From NCBI RefSeq assembly GCF_001447385.1, contig NZ_LLWQ01000064.1, positions 1 through 64,000 on the forward strand: a DNA stretch of 64,000 nucleotides, read 5' to 3'. The notes beneath the pieces are model-generated. The model was not told the origin of the DNA. It did no database searches and saw nothing but the letters and a program-made list of their open reading frames with translations. This document shows positions 62,814-64,000 of this stretch, piece by piece. Position numbers and translations under genes: made by a program. The stretch is from Paracoccus sp. MKU1 (GTDB lineage Bacteria > Pseudomonadota > Alphaproteobacteria > Rhodobacterales > Rhodobacteraceae). How positions within the stretch are numbered: position 1 is the first letter of the stretch; every line of letters starts with the position of its first letter.

Positions 62814-63226
62814 ATCCGGTCTCCTGAGTCGGAGATGGTCTCGGCGAGCCAGCCATCGGTGTAGATCCAGTCCACCGTCTCCCCGGTGGCGAGATCGAGG
62901 ACATGCGCGCCACCGCCGAAGCCGTCGAGCCGGGGCTTGGAGCAGGTGTTGGCATATTGGAAACCCCAGCGGCCGGTCAGGCCGAACTCCGCGGCGCAGC
63001 GCTTCACGAACTGGATCAGCCGCTCGGGATCGCCGGTGATGTCGTCGCGCATCCAGAGCTGGGCGCCGCCATGCTCGGGCTGGATCGAGAGGAGAAAACC
63101 CTCGGAAGGCGGTTCTTCCGACGCGCCAGCCTCGGACAGGCGGTTGTATAGGTCGAGCGCGCGGGCGGCGTTCTCCGGCGTGACGACGTCGAGCAGGCAC
63201 GAGAAATGGGTGAAATAGTCGGCCAT
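62810..63226 (-). CDS. Small element-encoded protein of unknown function (138 aa)
   Basis: The 138-residue protein starts MADYFTHFSCLLDVVTPENAARALDLYNRL and contains GGAQLWMRDDITGDPERLIQFVKRCAAEFGLTGRWGFQYANTCSKPRLDGFGGGAHVLDL. I recognise it only as a frequent neighbour of DUF6117 on such elements. A GGAG site (CAGGAGCCTGTC) precedes the start. It is the first gene of a three-gene unit insulated from parB by a terminator. Confidence 0.72.
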   Translation of the reverse strand: MADYFTHFSCLLDVVTPENAARALDLYNRLSEAGASEEPPSEGFLLSIQPEHGGAQLWMRDDITGDPERLIQFVKRCAAEFGLTGRWGFQYANTCSKPRLDGFGGGAHVLDLATGETVDWIYTDGWLAETISDSGDRI

Positions 63227-63237
63227 GACAGGCTCCT

Positions 63238-63269
63238 GAAACGAAAATGCCCGGTGCGATGACCGGGCA
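63238..63269 (-). terminator. Intrinsic terminator downstream of parB
   Basis: On the minus strand TGCCCGGT pairs with ACCGGGCA (63269-63248) over a six-base loop and is followed immediately by TTTTCGTTTC. An eight-base GC-rich stem with a T-tract is a classic rho-independent terminator. It separates parB from the three small genes. Confidence 0.75.
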
Positions 63270-63325
63270 GATGGAAGATCGGGGTGGGACGCGCGGGACG
63301 AACGGAGCCGCCCCGCGCTGTTGCG

Positions 63326-64000
63326 TTATTCAGCCGCTATGGCGTGCTGGACTTCGTCCTCGTCGTCGCTGGCCGCTTCGTCCTCGCTCTCATCGGTGAG
63401 GAAGTCCGGCAGCGCGGTGTTGTCGCCAGCGTCGGCCTGATCGTCCGGGCTGGGCTGATCGCCGTCGAGGGACGCCAGGCGCAGCGGTTCCGGCAGCCAG
63501 CCGGTTTCCGCAAGAAGGCGTTCGGCTTCCTTGGCCATGTCGCTCTTCTTCAGGTGATCGATGAGCTGGGCGGCCCGCTCGCCGGCGCCCTCACGGACGG
63601 CTTCGAGAATACGGGGCTTGGTCACGCGGCCGAGATAGTTGCCGACCGTGGGCTTCCAGCCAACGGCCACCATGTCGAGACCGGTCGCGCGCGAGAGCCG
63701 GTCGGCCTGGGCCAGGCGCACGTCGAGACCGTGCTGACTGACGCCCGAGCCCGAATAGGGGTTCGGACGCTCGAACAGCGCATTGACGCCATAGCTGACG
63801 CAAAGCGCCAGCAGCTCCATGCGCGTGCCGTCATCGAGATCGGTCAGCCAGTCCCACAGCGCCTGATCGTCGGCGGGGATGTGATCCCCCCAGCGTTCGT
63901 GGCGATCGTTGACCGCCCGCGCCGATGGGCTGTCCTTCAATTCCTCGGACTGTCCCGGGAAGAAGATGTGGCGGACATTGGTCTCGAGGCAGCCGGTCGC
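63326..64000 (-). CDS. parB: ParB-family partition protein, C-terminal part (5' end beyond window)
   Basis: The frame is open to the right edge, giving 224 residues of a longer protein. Visible sequence includes ETNVRHIFFPGQSEELKD, a conserved WDWLTDLDDGTRMELLALCVSYGVNAL block, LDMVAVGWKPTVGNYLGRVTKPRILEAVREGAGERAAQLIDHLKKSDMAKEAERLL and an acidic tail. This is the C-terminal region of the large ParB/RepB-like proteins of alphaproteobacterial elements; the DNA-binding ParB domain must lie beyond 64000. It probably works with ParA at 48769-49425, though not in the same operon. Confidence 0.8.
   Translation of the reverse strand, partial: ATGCLETNVRHIFFPGQSEELKDSPSARAVNDRHERWGDHIPADDQALWDWLTDLDDGTRMELLALCVSYGVNALFERPNPYSGSGVSQHGLDVRLAQADRLSRATGLDMVAVGWKPTVGNYLGRVTKPRILEAVREGAGERAAQLIDHLKKSDMAKEAERLLAETGWLPEPLRLASLDGDQPSPDDQADAGDNTALPDFLTDESEDEAASDDEDEVQHAIAAE

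Noticed and set aside
1-64000. tRNA genes, rRNA genes or att sites
   Set aside because: I looked for cloverleaf-like segments and long direct repeats at the region boundaries and found none that I could support; the element ends probably lie outside the window.

Overview
The window is a high-G+C (low-to-mid 60s percent by eye) segment of an alphaproteobacterial mobile element. The trb/tra gene set, the DUF736, DUF2840, DUF2274, DUF2285 and DUF6117 families, the TrbK-alt type exclusion protein and the RepA/ParA/ParB module are what I associate with integrative conjugative elements or plasmids of Sphingomonadales and Rhizobiales (Tn4371/IncP-like trb order). No rRNA, tRNA, CRISPR array or integrase is visible, so species and integration state cannot be settled here.

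Layout. (1) 1-292: end of an IS66-like insertion sequence running off the left edge. (2) 529-31126: a large defence-like island of ten large genes in two divergent operons around a small WYL-type regulator (16242-17126). The leftward operon encodes an AddB-like nuclease, an AddA-like UvrD helicase-nuclease, an SF2 helicase with a nuclease-like tail, a DUF6361 protein, a two-motif phospholipase-D-fold protein and a second large helicase. The rightward operon encodes a SNF2 helicase with a DUF3883 tail, a 1409-residue GHKL (sacsin-like) ATPase, a DUF1156 DNA methyltransferase and a DUF499 ATPase with an N-terminal HEPN domain. Adjacent genes mostly overlap by 1-17 bases. (3) 31269-41646: a LysR regulator converging on DUF2274-trbI-G-F-L-K-J-E-D-C-B, a mating-pair-formation type IV secretion system. 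(4) 41835-50897: CopG-like protein, TraG coupling protein, relaxase, candidate oriT, lytic transglycosylase, DUF736, TraF peptidase, DUF2840, ribbon-helix-helix protein, ParA, RepA (with iteron-like repeats and DnaA boxes inside its coding sequence) and an excisionase-type HTH protein. (5) 51034-64000: small regulators, including one frameshifted gene, a toxin-antitoxin pair, a SLOG/DUF2493 protein, a toprim protein, a 1435-residue methylase-helicase of the strawberry-notch type, three small element proteins and the 3' part of parB.

How it fits together. Regions 3-5 are the replication, partition and conjugation backbone. Almost everything there is transcribed leftward, with ATGA stop/start overlaps indicating translational coupling. 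Region 2 is the cargo: a multi-gene nucleic-acid-processing system in which a methyltransferase could mark self DNA, several ATPases could sense or translocate on foreign DNA, and PLD, AddAB-like and HEPN domains could be effectors. Its central regulator sits in a divergent promoter carrying an inverted repeat over the -35/-10 region. I regard this ten-gene composite as the most interesting object in the window. Its defence role is inferred from domain content and context, not shown. All identifications are by reading motifs; no database search was run.
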